64,000 nucleotides of DNA from the NCBI GenBank assembly GCA_031308135.1, contig JAHLJT010009436.1, positions 156,200,750 to 156,264,749 on the forward strand, in the 5' to 3' direction. Positions 22,330 through 33,985 of the stretch are shown piece by piece. The translations under genes were made by a program, and so were the position numbers. Position 1 is the first letter of the stretch, and each line of letters opens with the position of its first letter. Below the pieces are notes generated by a model that made no database searches, was not told the origin of the DNA, and saw only the letters and a program-made list of their open reading frames with translations. This stretch comes from Acheta domesticus. Taxonomy: Eukaryota; Arthropoda; Insecta; Orthoptera; Gryllidae.

Positions 22330-25300
22330 ACCCTAAACCCTGGTTCAACCCTTTACGCAAAATGTGGGCTGTTCCAAATAAAGCAATTTCTTGCACTTCC
22401 CAGTCTTTTGAATTACCAGGGAGTTTAGACAAGTTCTTACTCAAATTTTGCGGAACAAATCCCAGAGCTCCGATACCTATCGGGACGACCTGCGATAACT
22501 ATCGGTGCTTTTACGCCCCACATTCGGCTGATCTCGATTTCCAAACTCTTGTATTTAAGACGTTTCTTTGCCTCCTTGGTAACGACGTTTTGATCGCAAG
22601 GTACAGCAACATCGATAAGTAAACACGCGTTTTTCGCCAAATCCCGGATAACTATATCCGGTTTGTTTGCCGCTATCGTGCAATCAGTTTGAATTTGTTG
22701 GTCGTACAATATCGTACACAATCCAACAGACGTCACTGGTTTTGGTGAGTGTTCGTACCACCTGGCAAATGCGCCATTTATCATCTAGGGAAATTTTGAG
22801 AACCGCTTTTTCATAATGTCGTGTTCTCAAAGCCTGATCTTGGGCAGCTATTACAAGTGCTTCCGATTTTGGCTTCATTCTTCCCCTTTTAAGCCACATA
22901 AATGATTGATCTTTATTGATCTGCAACTTGTCCATTCGTTTCAAATATTGTCCATGGAGTGGTTTGTCTCTCCACGATTTCTTTAACATTTTTTGTGTCT
23001 CACACTTCATGTTTAGCAGCATCAGAAGTTCAGTGTCTGTGTTATTCGACGTGTCTTGTCTAGTTTTCATCGCAATGCTTCTTGCTACACTAACAATGCC
23101 TTGTTTCCCATTCTTCGGTCAGATTTCATGACCTACCTCATTAGAGGGTCATCTTGATGGCTGACTACATACTTCCCCAACCCGACTATTGCGTTGTGCC
23201 AGGAGGCCTCAATTTATCTGAGGCCTCTTCCTCCTTCCTTACGTGACACAAGTCTATGTATATCAGCTCGAGGGTGGGAAACATGATGCATTGTTAGTAG
23301 TTTTCTGGTTTTTCGATCCATGGTGCGAATTTCTTGCTCAGTCCAGTCCACTAGCCCAAAACTGTATTCGGCTACAGGTACCGCCAAACTACCTATTGCA
23401 GATATTTTATTCCTGAAATTCAGAGCGGACTGCAGGACCAGTCTCACTCTCCTATAATACTCCCTACGAATTCTCTCTTTCATTCTGTCGTTCGAGATGT
23501 TTTCACATTCTTCAATGCCCAGATATTTGTAAGTTTTACCTGGCTCAAGATCTTGAATCACAGTGTGCGTATCAATTTCAATGTTCTCAGACGTTGTGAG
23601 TTTCCCCCTTTTTAAATTGATTTTTGCACACTTGTCAAGACCAAACTTTATGCAGATGTCATTGCTAAAGTCATACACGACAGACAGCATTTGGGAGAGA
23701 ATCGCTTCATTCTTAGCAAACACTTTCAGATCATCCATGTAAAACAAATGTGATACTGGCCTTTCATCACCATGGAGCTTAAAACCAAAGTCAGCTTGCG
23801 ACAACTGTCTCGATAGTGGGATCAAACTGATGCAAAACAGCAGAGGGAATAGTGAATCTCCTTGAAAAATCCCCCTGTTAATCTGAATACTTCTGGTTTC
23901 TACTGCTTCCTTTCCGCTGTGTATTAGTTACCTGGTACTCCACGACTTCATACTAGCCTTGCAAAATTCAATAAGTCTAGGATGAAATCGATAGATCTCC
24001 AGGGTCTTAAAAATCCAATCGTGTGGTACACTATCAAAGGCCTTTTGGTAGTCAATCCAAGCCATGCTCAAATTACGTTTGCGTTTCTTTACATCATTCA
24101 AAATTACTTCATTCAGTAGTAAGATTTCCTTACAGCCATAAGAGCCTTTACGACATCCTTTTTGTTCAGCTGGCATTAGATGATTCTTATCTAGACGTCT
24201 GTACATTTTGTCAGCTATGGCTTGAGTGATAACTTTGTACAGTACTGGCAGACAAGTAATTGGCCTGTAGTTCTTCGCCAAAGAGCTGTCTCCCGCTTTG
24301 GATAGCAAATATGTGATGCCGCGTGTGAGCCATTCCGGGAGTTCCTTTGAGTTTTCTAAAATTTTATTAACAGACTTTGCTAGATGAGAATGTATTGCTG
24401 TTAATTTCTTAATCCAATAAATCTGGATCTTATCAATCCCGGGGGACTTCCAGTTTCCCATGTTCTTAATTGCTTGGAAGAGGTCCTCTTCCGAGAATTG
24501 GCGAACATCTTCCACTGTTTCTACAAGTTCATCGGCAGCATCAACTTCAGATTGAAGCCAAGATGCGACTTTGTTGTAGGATCTGCTCTCCTCCCAGATT
24601 CCTGCCCAAAATGCTTCGACGTCATCTTTTGAAGGAGTAACAGCTTTGCCATTCGGTTTTTGAGTCAGATTGCGATAGAATCTCTTCGCGTCTGTTTCAA
24701 ACAACCGGTTCTGTACACGGAAATCTATTCTACGTTTGTAACGTCTAATTCTTTGAGCCCAGGCTTGAATTTTCTCTTTTAGCTTCTCAACTACCATTAG
24801 CCTGCTGGTGTCATTTTCAATTTGGTATTTTTGTTCAACATAGAATATTTTTCGTTGAACTTTAGAGGTGTGCGTTGATTTAGAAGATGCCTCAGCTAAG
24901 AGTGATATTTCGCGCCGGGTTTCGGCTATCCGTTTCATAATTCTCTTCATCCATGGGGGTACAGAGCTGTTTACTCTGTTTTGCTGTCGGCCGTCGGTGT
25001 TCTTGGCTGGCCCCAAAATTATCTGAGATACTAGATATCCAGTGGTATATATGATGTGATTGATTTCCGTAATATCTAGATCTCTGCCTGGGGTCTCGAC
25101 CACCTCATTTAAGACAGAATTCACTGTTTCTATCACTCTTTTAGCTTTGGCATTTTCGTATATTCTCCTCAACGGTTCGCGAGATTCAAACGGAAGTTGA
25201 CTAACTCTTTCTATCTCGCGCCGAAGAATATTTCGCATGATGTCTTTATCGTGTAATTCATTGCCAGATGAATTTTCACCACTGACGTGTGTTTCACTGG

Positions 25301-26270
25301 AAAGAAATGAACCTTCCACGGGATCATCATTTTCAAGTTCTACATGTTCGTCATGTGGATTGTTCGAGCGAAGTACATACTCCGCATTTCTCTCAATGTC
25401 AGCAAGTTGTTCTGCTGTGAATTTTCCACTGCTGAGTATGTATCGTCGTTGACTGACAAGCTTCTTTGAGTCTAGGGTAGGTCTTATATCTGGGTTCCGT
25501 TCTCTCCATACCTTGAAAACTTCTAATTCTGAGCCCCCATTTTTCGCTTTTGCATAGTAACAGCACCACATCACCTCCTTTAATTCATCCCGGGTCCATC
25601 TCTGACGATGGCTTCGAGCTACTGCCGGCTGTGGGTCCCTGGGACTAACATCAGTGGGATGGCCAGACGTCGACATTAGCTCGGTTTCTGAGCAGGTATG
25701 GGACATTGGTAGAACAAGGCACGTTAAGGTTCATTACATTGCTTGTTCTATCCATTTTGCTCATTGGTTTGAATTGAAGATTCGCAGGACGTAAGTTTTA
25801 GTTTACAGATCACACTTAACCCTCGGGTTGTTTTCTGCCATCCGTTACTGCGACCCACAGTGGCCTCGGGGCATCCCCCCGTAGGGCCCAGCAAGGGGTC
25901 CCTCCGATCGCCAGTCGGCATTACTAAACCCCCTACGGGATTTTCACTGACTGCTGAAGGCAGCCTCCTTCGCTGGCTAATGCAAGGTTCGGGCCTCCAC
26001 TCTAATCAGTGGCCTGGTGTGCCAACCCAGTTTCTCTCCTGTACCCTCTATGGGCCGACAACAGGAAGTCCAAAGGTTCATGACCCTCCCCTCTCTACTT
26101 ACTACCCACTCTCCTCAAAATGGAGTACTTCTTCGTCGGACCCCTCACCTTCAACCTATTCAGTAAGGGAGGTCCTACCAGTAGCTAGGCTACCACTGAC
26201 ATAGCTCTCAGGCTCATGGGGGTACTCAAGCTCCACCACCAACTCCAAGGTTGTGTACTCCCTAGGTGGA
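22330..26270 (-). mobile_element. R4/Dong-type non-LTR retrotransposon, near full length
   Basis: The minus-strand element is about 3.9 kb. The 5' end abuts a (TTG/TTA)n microsatellite at 26271-26316, which fits the TAA-repeat target preference of Dong-type elements. A roughly 560-bp GC-richer 5' leader (25707-26270) precedes the single ORF, and the ORF ends in a restriction-like endonuclease domain. The 3' limit near 22330-22350 is inferred from the end of protein similarity; no poly-A or TAA run marks it. Confidence 0.75.
22350..25706 (-). pseudogene. R4/Dong-like ORF: reverse transcriptase plus restriction-like endonuclease (broken)
   Basis: Start ATG 25706. Order along the protein: N-terminal WTRDELKEVMWCC segment; linker; RT domain with NWKSPGIDKI, GITYLLSKAGD and NYRPITCLPVLYK, then QKGCRKGSYGCKE, IDYQKAFDSVPHDWI and the catalytic box FYMDDLKVFA; thumb region to SRKEGGRGL; PLHGQYL and AQDQALRTRHY; then RWYEH and NKPDIVIRD (PD..D endonuclease motif); ending NLSKNL...IALFGTAHILRKGL. 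Lesions: an in-frame TAA at 23928-23930, another TAA just after GGRGLR, a TAG and a frameshift before MKTRQD, loss of most of the Cys/His knuckle near 22780, and a 1-bp shift near 22495. It is dead. The active family reverse-transcribes its RNA at a cut target site. Confidence 0.9.
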
Positions 26271-26316
26271 GTTGTTGTTGTTATTATTATTATTATTATT
26301 ATTGTTATTATTATTA
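26271..26316. repeat. TTG/TTA microsatellite
   Basis: Trinucleotide run (GTT)n(ATT)n directly adjoining the 5' end of the R4/Dong-like element. It may be the insertion target. Confidence 0.9.
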
Positions 26317-28284
26317 CATTTTTTTCCTATAAAAGAGTAAAGGACGCTTAAAAACTGGTGCAAGTCTTATTTTCATAGAATTTTCTGAATTTGCGAAAAT
26401 TCCGAACGTTAGATACAATGCAAGGTAGTACGTATGAGCTGTTTTAGCACCACTTGTTTCTTACAGAAATCTGTTCTTCAAAGACAGGTCTTTGTAATAC
26501 AAAAATATAAAATTATTCAAAAATATGAGTAGTTTTTTGTGTAATTTTGGATGAAACATACGCAATTAAAATTTTTTCTTCTCAAAAATGGCTTCAAATT
26601 GTTTCTTTCATTTTATTAAATAGAGCAAATTATGTAGACGGTGCAGGTCCAATTTTTTATTGTATTTTCGAAAATTGCCCATAATAAACATTGTGAAACT
26701 ACAATATTAAGATAGAGAAGTTTTTCTTGAATACAATTGATTTTAAAAAATTAGATCTTTAAATAAGATCATGTACTATTTGTTGAAAACGCAAGGAAGG
26801 GTAATTTTTGTTTGAATAAAGGAAATTGAAAAAAGTATTACCTCAAAACCCACTCCAAAATTGTCTTTATATTTTCCCTCAAACACTTTAAAATGGCATA
26901 GAGATAATTTTCAGTATACTCCCTATATTTTTTCGAAAATTGCAAAACTACATTGCAAAACTGCAACATTCATGATAGATATCTTGTATTTAGCGACAAC
27001 TGTTTTTCAAAATTATATCTTTCACTAAAGTCATGTAATTATTTTTGTAAGTATGGCATGTCATTATTTTAGTTATTAGATTCAGGTAATGTTTGCAAAT
27101 CTTCGAAACTGTGAATCTGAATTTCTTGCGCTGCTTTTACTGAACAGTGTTCACAAGATATCAGGTTGCAATATGACAATGGCAATGCCATGACATAGCA
27201 GTTTGAAATTCATAAAACTACTTCTCATTGTGGAATACTAATATTTCTCACTAAGGAATGTTGTAAGGAATGCTATACACAGATTTTGATTGATGTATTT
27301 CCAATGTATTAGCTATAAAAGAATTAATTTCATACAAATGTTTCTATTGTGTTCCAGTTATAAAATATGAATGCTAAAAGGCAATAGTTTTGGAAGTTGT
27401 TTTATTGCATTCACAATATATTGGATTGCCTCCAGCTCTGGAAGTTTGATTTATAGGCATATTTCATGTTAATAATACACCTTATTAAAATAAAAGAAAC
27501 TGATTTTGGTATAATAATTCAAAAATTGGAAGTTCACTCCAGTTATCAAGGGAAGCTTGTGTGAAATTATCCTTGCTTGTCTGTATAATGTACTATGAAG
27601 ACTGTAACAGTTGTGATTAATTCATGATTGTTTCTTTTGTACAAATAAGAAATGTCTACTTTTCAAGGTTGTCAAAATAATTGCAGATTTGCACTGTCTG
27701 AACTTTTGCTAGTAATGGTTGAAGTGTTGGTAGAATAGAAACTGCAATATTATAATATTACATGTGATCCCAATAATGCAAGAATTTATGCACTATTAGT
27801 TAATATAAAAAATTTGGTTATCACCCAAAAGGAATTTTAAAAATAGTTTTTCTTGATATTTTCAGGTCAATTGTATCCATTTTGCATCATCCATAAGCAT
27901 ATCAAACAATTTTATAAAATAATATTTTAAAAATTTGCGTGGTGGGATGTAATGTATCTTATGAGGCAAGAAAATGCAAATTCTGTATTAATTTTCATCA
28001 ATCAACCACAAAAAAAGGAGGACAAACAAGGAACAAATTTCCTGGAACAAATTTCCCTTACTTTTGCAGGCTTTCCAGAGTTGTTTGTTTGTTCATTTTC
28101 CACTGATAAGATTTGTAGAGTTAATCTCGTTCTCTTTTTTTTTTTAGCCTGATACTAATTTGCCAGCTCTGATTTCACTGTGATAAAGTCTAAATTTAAA
28201 AAAAAATAAAAACTCAACAACTAAAAATTGAGTTACTATGTTTTTCCTGGACTAATTTTTTAAGGAACAGCAACTTACATAACC
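26317..28284. other. AT-rich DNA with diverged dispersed-repeat relics
   Basis: Between about 26350 and 27060 there are weak matches to the dispersed repeat (AAAAATGGCTTCAAATTG, TTTTCGAAAATTGC words). The rest is plain AT-rich sequence with no recognised gene. Confidence 0.45.
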
Positions 28285-28400
28285 ATCTCAAAATTCTTCC
28301 TGATTTCCAACAATTTTCCACAAATTCCCTGATTTTTCCCCAACTTTTCCAGAGCATTGAAATTCCCTGATTTTCCTGATTTTTCCATTTTTTACCAGAA
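28285..28400. repeat. Short TTCCCTGATTTTTCC-type tandem repeat
   Basis: Degenerate units of about 17-22 bp with the core TTCCCTGATTTT or TTCCTGATTT are repeated five to six times, including CAACAATTTTCCACAAA variants. Confidence 0.65.
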
Positions 28401-28595
28401 AATGGCCACCCTGAAAAAGATAATAAACGTAAAAGAAAAGAAAGGGGGAAAAAAGAAAAGAAAAAAAATTAAATAAATAAAAGAAAATCTGAAACCCAAC
28501 TATTACAGAATCATTCAAATGAATACCATAATTTTACAAGGATATGTTCCAATAGTAAAACCAAACATGGATTCATATAACTTAATTCTTCATAC

Positions 28596-28698
28596 CTCGC
28601 CAGAAGTCATCTCAACTACCACACAACCGACCATATATCCGCTGTTCATCCATGACCGTCTGTATTAGTCTTCATAAAATCTTCAGGAGCCATATAAG
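28596..28698 (-). pseudogene. Broken exon resembling the MAP3K4/Mekk1 kinase domain
   Basis: Minus strand, bounded by TTTCAG|CT on entry and GAG|GTATGA on exit, both consensus-like splice sites. The exon reads AYMAPEDFMKTNTDGHG, stop, TADIWSV, and after a frame change CVVVEMTSGE. This is the activation-loop APE motif followed by the DIWS..C helix of STE-type kinases. The TNTDGHG spacer is characteristic of MEKK4/Mekk1. The stop appears where Arg is normal, and about four bases are missing before CVVVEM. No flanking kinase exons were found within several kilobases, so it is a stray relic of a host gene, not a working exon. Confidence 0.65.
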
Positions 28699-30149
28699 CT
28701 GAAATACAATGTATCAGCTTATATCAATCAAAATCCATTGAAAATGAAAACAAGTACAATAAGTTCTGTAATTTATTACCCTTAAAATTACTCTAAAGTA
28801 TAATTGTTAGAAATATTACTGCACCAGAAATATTTTAGCACAATCTCTTTTGCTTATTTATTACATCAGTGACATCTTCATAAAAAATCACAGTCAACTC
28901 TGCATAGTGAACTGCTGGGAACCAACATTTTTGGTTCACTATATCCAAAATGCCAAAATAAATGATTTCTCCAAATTGTTATTTCAGAGGTTAAGTAAAA
29001 TATTGAATCATCACAAATCCAAAATTTTAGTATCTCCTCACTACTCAATTTTGAAATATTATTTTTAGCACTCACAATGAAACTAGTACAATGCATGTTC
29101 ATGCAAAACATGCAATGTATACAAGGCAAACATGCAAAACATGTAAAACAATGCATGTTTTCATGCAATATTGATATTTATAATTACAACACATGCCATA
29201 GAAATCACGTGCATCAAATGTCAATATCAACAGCTCAGTACAAGAAATCAACATACAATATATGTACGTTACTTTACAACGCATTGCCAGATGACATTCA
29301 ACAATTAAAGTAGGTACACAAATTTAAGTTAAAAGTAAAATCTTTTCTGCTGCAAAACTGTTTCTACACAATTAGAGACTATACTGATCATCAAAAAGAA
29401 AAATAATGTTTATTGTAACAAAACAATACAATGAAACAATACAAACAAATGAATTAGTTTACGTTTGTATTGTACACATTTTTAAAAAATATTTAATACG
29501 CCTGTAACAAGTAATGTACTTCTGCATCCGGGTCAATCACCCCCATCTCGATCAGGTTTTTGTCCAGTTTTCCTGATCCATTGAGCAAATGCTGAGATGG
29601 CCCCTTGTTTTGCTTCTGGACGTAAATGTAGCTTCACTGCGCGCACGTTTTGTTGAGCACTCCTTTTGCTTGTAGTTCACTTATCGTTGAAATTGATTTT
29701 CTATAACTTGGGAACAAACATTTTTCAAATATTTTTATTTTTCTAAAATAATTATTGTCTAATTTTCTTTTTAAGTCTGGCCCTCAAGGAAATGTGTGCA
29801 GATAAATCTCTTTCCCCACACGTCATATACAGTTTACTGTTTTTTGACAAATAAACAAACAAACAAATTTGTTGTGGTAGAACATCGGTTTGAAAATGGA
29901 AGAACGGTTTGACATTCACCTTCGGAGATCTATTTTGATGTAAGTCATTTGATTGTATTTTTTCTGAAATTATTTTATCATAACATTGTTCTAAAGATAT
30001 ATTGGAAGATATCCTTACATTTATTAGTAAAAAATAACATAATTTGTAGCAAATAAGATGATTTGGTTCTGCGTTACAATATGGGTGCAATGGGAACTAA
30101 CTTAACCATGTTTTTTTCTGATATGACAGACCAGATATTTCATTTTAAG
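28699..30149. other. AT-rich stretch with short ATGCATG/CATGCAAAACATG repeats
   Basis: At 29090-29165 short words of ATGCAAAACATGCAATG type are repeated. One possible protein fragment on the minus strand is listed separately. Nothing else was recognised. Confidence 0.4.
29493..29633 (-). other. Unrecognised protein-like fragment
   Basis: A minus-strand frame between two stops reads NKGPSQHLLNGSGKLDKNLI followed by EMGVIDPDAEVHYLLQAY and TAA. The composition is protein-like, but there is no start codon and no known family was identified. It may be the last part of a decayed transposon or host gene. Confidence 0.25.
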
Positions 30150-31240
30150 AGGCAATTGATCTGCTGGAAACTGATTTACCTGGTAATATTTTTACCAGAG
30201 TTATGAAGCCACTTATTCCAACAGTTCATATTGATAAAGGATCTGGAAACAAAGATGAAGATTTTGATTTGATTTATTAGTCAAAGAACAGTAAAAACTG
30301 TGTATCACTTAAGGGGGGAGGAAGATGGTATTAGATGATGTTATGTTGTCAGGTAGACAACTACTTGTTCCGACCAAAATTCTTCTTCCGAATAGTTAGT
30401 ACATTGAAGAATTATTAACAGAGTCCGAGCCTAGTTCACAACCTAAATATTCAGTCCCGTTGTCAGAAAATTGTGCTAAGTGAATAAAGAATCGACTACA
30501 AAAAGGGAAATCCACTGATGAATTTACCAATGAGGACTTTGAACAAGAAGAAATTTCAGTATCAATTGATATTCCTAACAATTTAAATATTTCTTGTGTT
30601 CAGATGTTTGAAACACATTTCACATATAAAGAGTATGAACATCTCAGAAAGAAGATTGAAAAGTACATTCTTTTTAGGAATCACGAACCTCAAAATATTT
30701 CACTTGAGGAGGAAATATAATGTTTTTAGGTATTTTGATACTGGGTGGACACAGTTAGCAGCTTCCAAAAATTACCCGATATAAAAAATAATATGATTTT
30801 TACAAGGAATGAGACGAAAGCAAATGCAAAAATATATCTTGTTTGGAAGCTGACATGGTTTTGCAACCACTCACGAACCATATCAAGAAAAATTCCATTC
30901 ATAACTTCATAAATAATCCAATTTATAATTTTGATGAGTCTGTGGTGAATTTTTTTGACCAGCATAGAATAAATCAATTCATTCTCACTAAACCTATCAG
31001 ATTTTGATTTAAAATGTGATGCATAAATTCATGTGACGGATATCTTTTGAACTTTGATATGTACTAGAAAAAGCATGACAAGATATCAGAAGAATATAAC
31101 ATCTTTTTTGGTAACTTATCATCACCATTTGTAAGAATGTTCAATCAACTGCCATATAATATTTCAAAATTATCATTGAATTTTTTCTTTGATAATCTGT
31201 TTAGTGGAATGAACTTGTTTCAACTACACTACACATACTA
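30150..31240 (+). pseudogene. Second piggyBac-like transposase pseudogene
   Basis: Blocks of piggyBac similarity occur in order on the plus strand, in shifting frames. They are MFETHFTYKEYEHLRKKIEK; then LEEEI with FLGILILGG; then YNFDESVVNFFDQHRINQFI followed by LTKPIRF (equivalent to SIDESMVPYFGRH...KPIRFG); then a distal LPYNISKLSLNFFFDNLFSG (the FFDN block). Stops and frameshifts are frequent, so it is older than the copy at 16.4-17.6 kb. The final GVDLHD and cysteine-rich regions are not visible. No TTAA-bounded ends were identified, so its limits are approximate. It encoded a DNA-cutting transposase when intact. Confidence 0.6.
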
Positions 31241-31299
31241 TAAATATTTTATAATAAACAATATACCAAGTTTCTAATTATTTGTTTTGTTTAAGCAAA

Positions 31300-33835
31300 T
31301 TTATGCTAGTGGTGCTACAACAGCACTTACTTTCCCGTGTTAGAGGAAACAGCTACGTAGTACTGAAATATTACATTTTATGAGCTACTAACATCTTAGC
31401 GTACAACTCACTGTTTCCATCGCAGTGTTGTCAGAACTATGTGAATTCTACAACCGCACAAAAATAGAATACAAAAGTTTTGTAAACCTGCATAGGAAAA
31501 AGAAGTCTGATACCCTGGACAATATAGAAATGCATTCAATGGGGCCATGATTAGAAAAGAGTATTTTAAAACCATGCAACAAATACTCTATTCACAACAA
31601 ATGGTACAGTATTTGGTGCGAAAACTAAATGTTTTCATGCAAATATCAACATAAATTAGACAATTATAACTCCTTTTCATGCAGCTTCATCAGGTCACAA
31701 GAATGACACGTAATTCACAGATACTCCCAAGTGCAAAGTGAATTCCATTGTTGCAGACCCTGCATTGTTGCTACTCTCAGAGCTATTAATTCTTTTTACT
31801 TATTTCAAATGTTTCAAAATAAACAATTTCTAAAATATTAATGTGTAAGTGAATAACAAAAGGTCGAATGGAAGAAACAAAGAAACAAATAATATACAAA
31901 ATTGCACCTTCTAATTTACGATGCCAGCTGTCTGAAGTGCAGTAAATTTACAGCGGGCTATTAGGTTTGTCACAAAATTATAGAAAAACTACTTGTATTT
32001 TGAAAAAATTAAGCATGACCATATTTGAAGATGTTTTGATAAATACATGTAACTGAGAAAAAATTGTATTTTTAAAATTGTAATTGTAAGAAAACGACGA
32101 AAACGAAACGCAGTCATTTCCAAGCGGGCTATTATGTTTGTCAGAAAATTATAGAAAAACTACTCATATTTTCAAAATAATCAACATGACGTAATTTGAA
32201 GATCTGATTTTGATGAGCATATTTCATTAAGAAAAACAATCTTGTCCTAACAATTGTAGTTGTAGAAAGTGTACAATTGTAGTAGAGCACAATTGTAGTG
32301 CACAATTGCAGTAGTGCACATTTGTAAAAAGTGTACCATTGTAGTGCTACAGAATAGCACAGACTTTCCTGTATTAGTTTTCTATTTCTTTGGGTCTTAG
32401 CTAGCTATTCGGAATTGCCACATACTCTTTCTTGCCAGCTGCCATCTATCACGGCACAAACTACATTTCTTTGTCATTTTCTTAATTTTCCGGTTTCCTA
32501 TTGGTAGAACGGAAATATTAATTTTAGAATATTAAAGAACACAAAAATCTAGTCATAAATGGCAATTTTCTTTTAAAAATTATGTGCCGTTTTAAAGAAA
32601 ATTGCGTTTTAGCGCAACTAAAAATGCGAAATTTGAAGCTCATTTTCACAGAAAATTTTTGGGTTTTCAAAATACTTTACTTGAAGTTATTTTAAGCACT
32701 TACACTCACAAATATAATGATCTTGACAAATTGCTGGTAATGTGAATATTAAAGATATGACAGATATTAAAAAAAATACATTTATGTAATTTTTGAAAAA
32801 ACAAAAAAATAACTGAAAATAAACTTTACGTCGTATTAAATAGTGTAATTAGCACTATCAGTTACAAAAGATTGAAGAAAAAATTTGCAGCGATATATGA
32901 GACAATGGCGTTTGAGCGTTTCTGAAAATACGGAAATTATTTAATAATATAATTAAATATTTTTTTCATTTAAAAAAATGTGTTTTTTTCATTTAAAAAA
33001 ATGTATTTTTTTCATTTAAAAAAATGTATTTTTTTTTCAAAAAAAGTAAAATTTCTATATAATTAATTATTTCGAGCTAGTTTTCACATAAAAAGGTTGT
33101 TTTCGACAATCTTTACTTGACATTATTTAAAGGACATGTACTGTAAATATAATAATGTGATAAAATCACCGCTAATGTAACTATTAACGACATGAAAGAC
33201 AAGTCAAAAACGTATATTTTTGCAAATTTTTTTTAAAAAAACAAAAGAATAGGGCAATATGGCGTTTATGTCATCTCATAAAATACATTAGGCACTATAC
33301 CTTCCAAAAGTTTAAAGAAAAAATTTGGAGCCGTTTTTGAGAAAATCTTGGTTTTGTAATTTTTTAAAATTTAACATATTGCACGCAATATTGCGCGAAA
33401 ACTACTAAAATTTTTAAAAAAATGCTCATGACCTTAATGAAAGAACTTACTTTGAAAAAAAAATTTATTTAAAAGAAATATCTCTATCTTCAATTTTGTT
33501 GTCCCAGAAAGACGCCAAAAAATTTTAAACTTTTGTAATTTTGAAACTTTCAGAGTTATCCGTGAAAATCGGATCTATGCCACCTTAAGTGTATTTTTCT
33601 CTATTCTTACAAGAAACTTAAAGAAAAAATTTGGAGCCGTTTTTAAGAAAATTTTGAAAATGTCGGGGGGCTTCATGTAAAGTACCCGCAAATTTTACAG
33701 TATCTTTCTCAAAATCTCAAATCTTTGACTAGAACCAGATTGATCGGGGAATATCCATTTTGGAAGAAATAGTATGGGCTGTTTAGGCGCTAGCAGTGTT
33801 CACAGACGGACGTTTTCCTTTCAACTGGTTTTTTG
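31300..33835. repeat. Diverged copy C of the dispersed repeat, tail inverted
   Basis: From 31310 to about 33330 the motif order matches 3866-4480 in the same orientation, repeated (ACTTTCCCGTGTTAG at about 31330, ACTTTCCTGTATTAG at about 32360). From about 33290 to 33835 the sequence is instead the reverse complement of 5370-5885, including GTGGCATAGATCCGAT and TTTACATGAAGC. It is much more diverged than copies A and B. Confidence 0.65.
32943..33064. other. 122-bp insertion flanked by 8-bp direct repeats
   Basis: AATTATTT flanks both sides (32935-32942 and 33065-33072), and removing the insert restores the GAAATT-ATTTCGAGCTAG order of the host repeat. Most of the insert (three TTTTTTTCATTTAAAAAAATG units and TTTTTCAAAAAAAGTAAAAT) is almost identical to about 34300-34408, inside the neighbouring TIR element. 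It may be a tiny internal transposon derivative or a templated repair insertion. Confidence 0.65.
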
Positions 33836-33985
33836 GTATCAAGGACCCACGAAAGAGGAGTTCTGACTACGCCACGTGTTAGGAGATATTTTTTCTTAAT
33901 TTAGCAACTGGTTTTACACATGCCGGCATAGTGTCTGTCGACGTGTCCTCTCTAAGACAGCGCTTGTCACGCTTACGTCACATAT

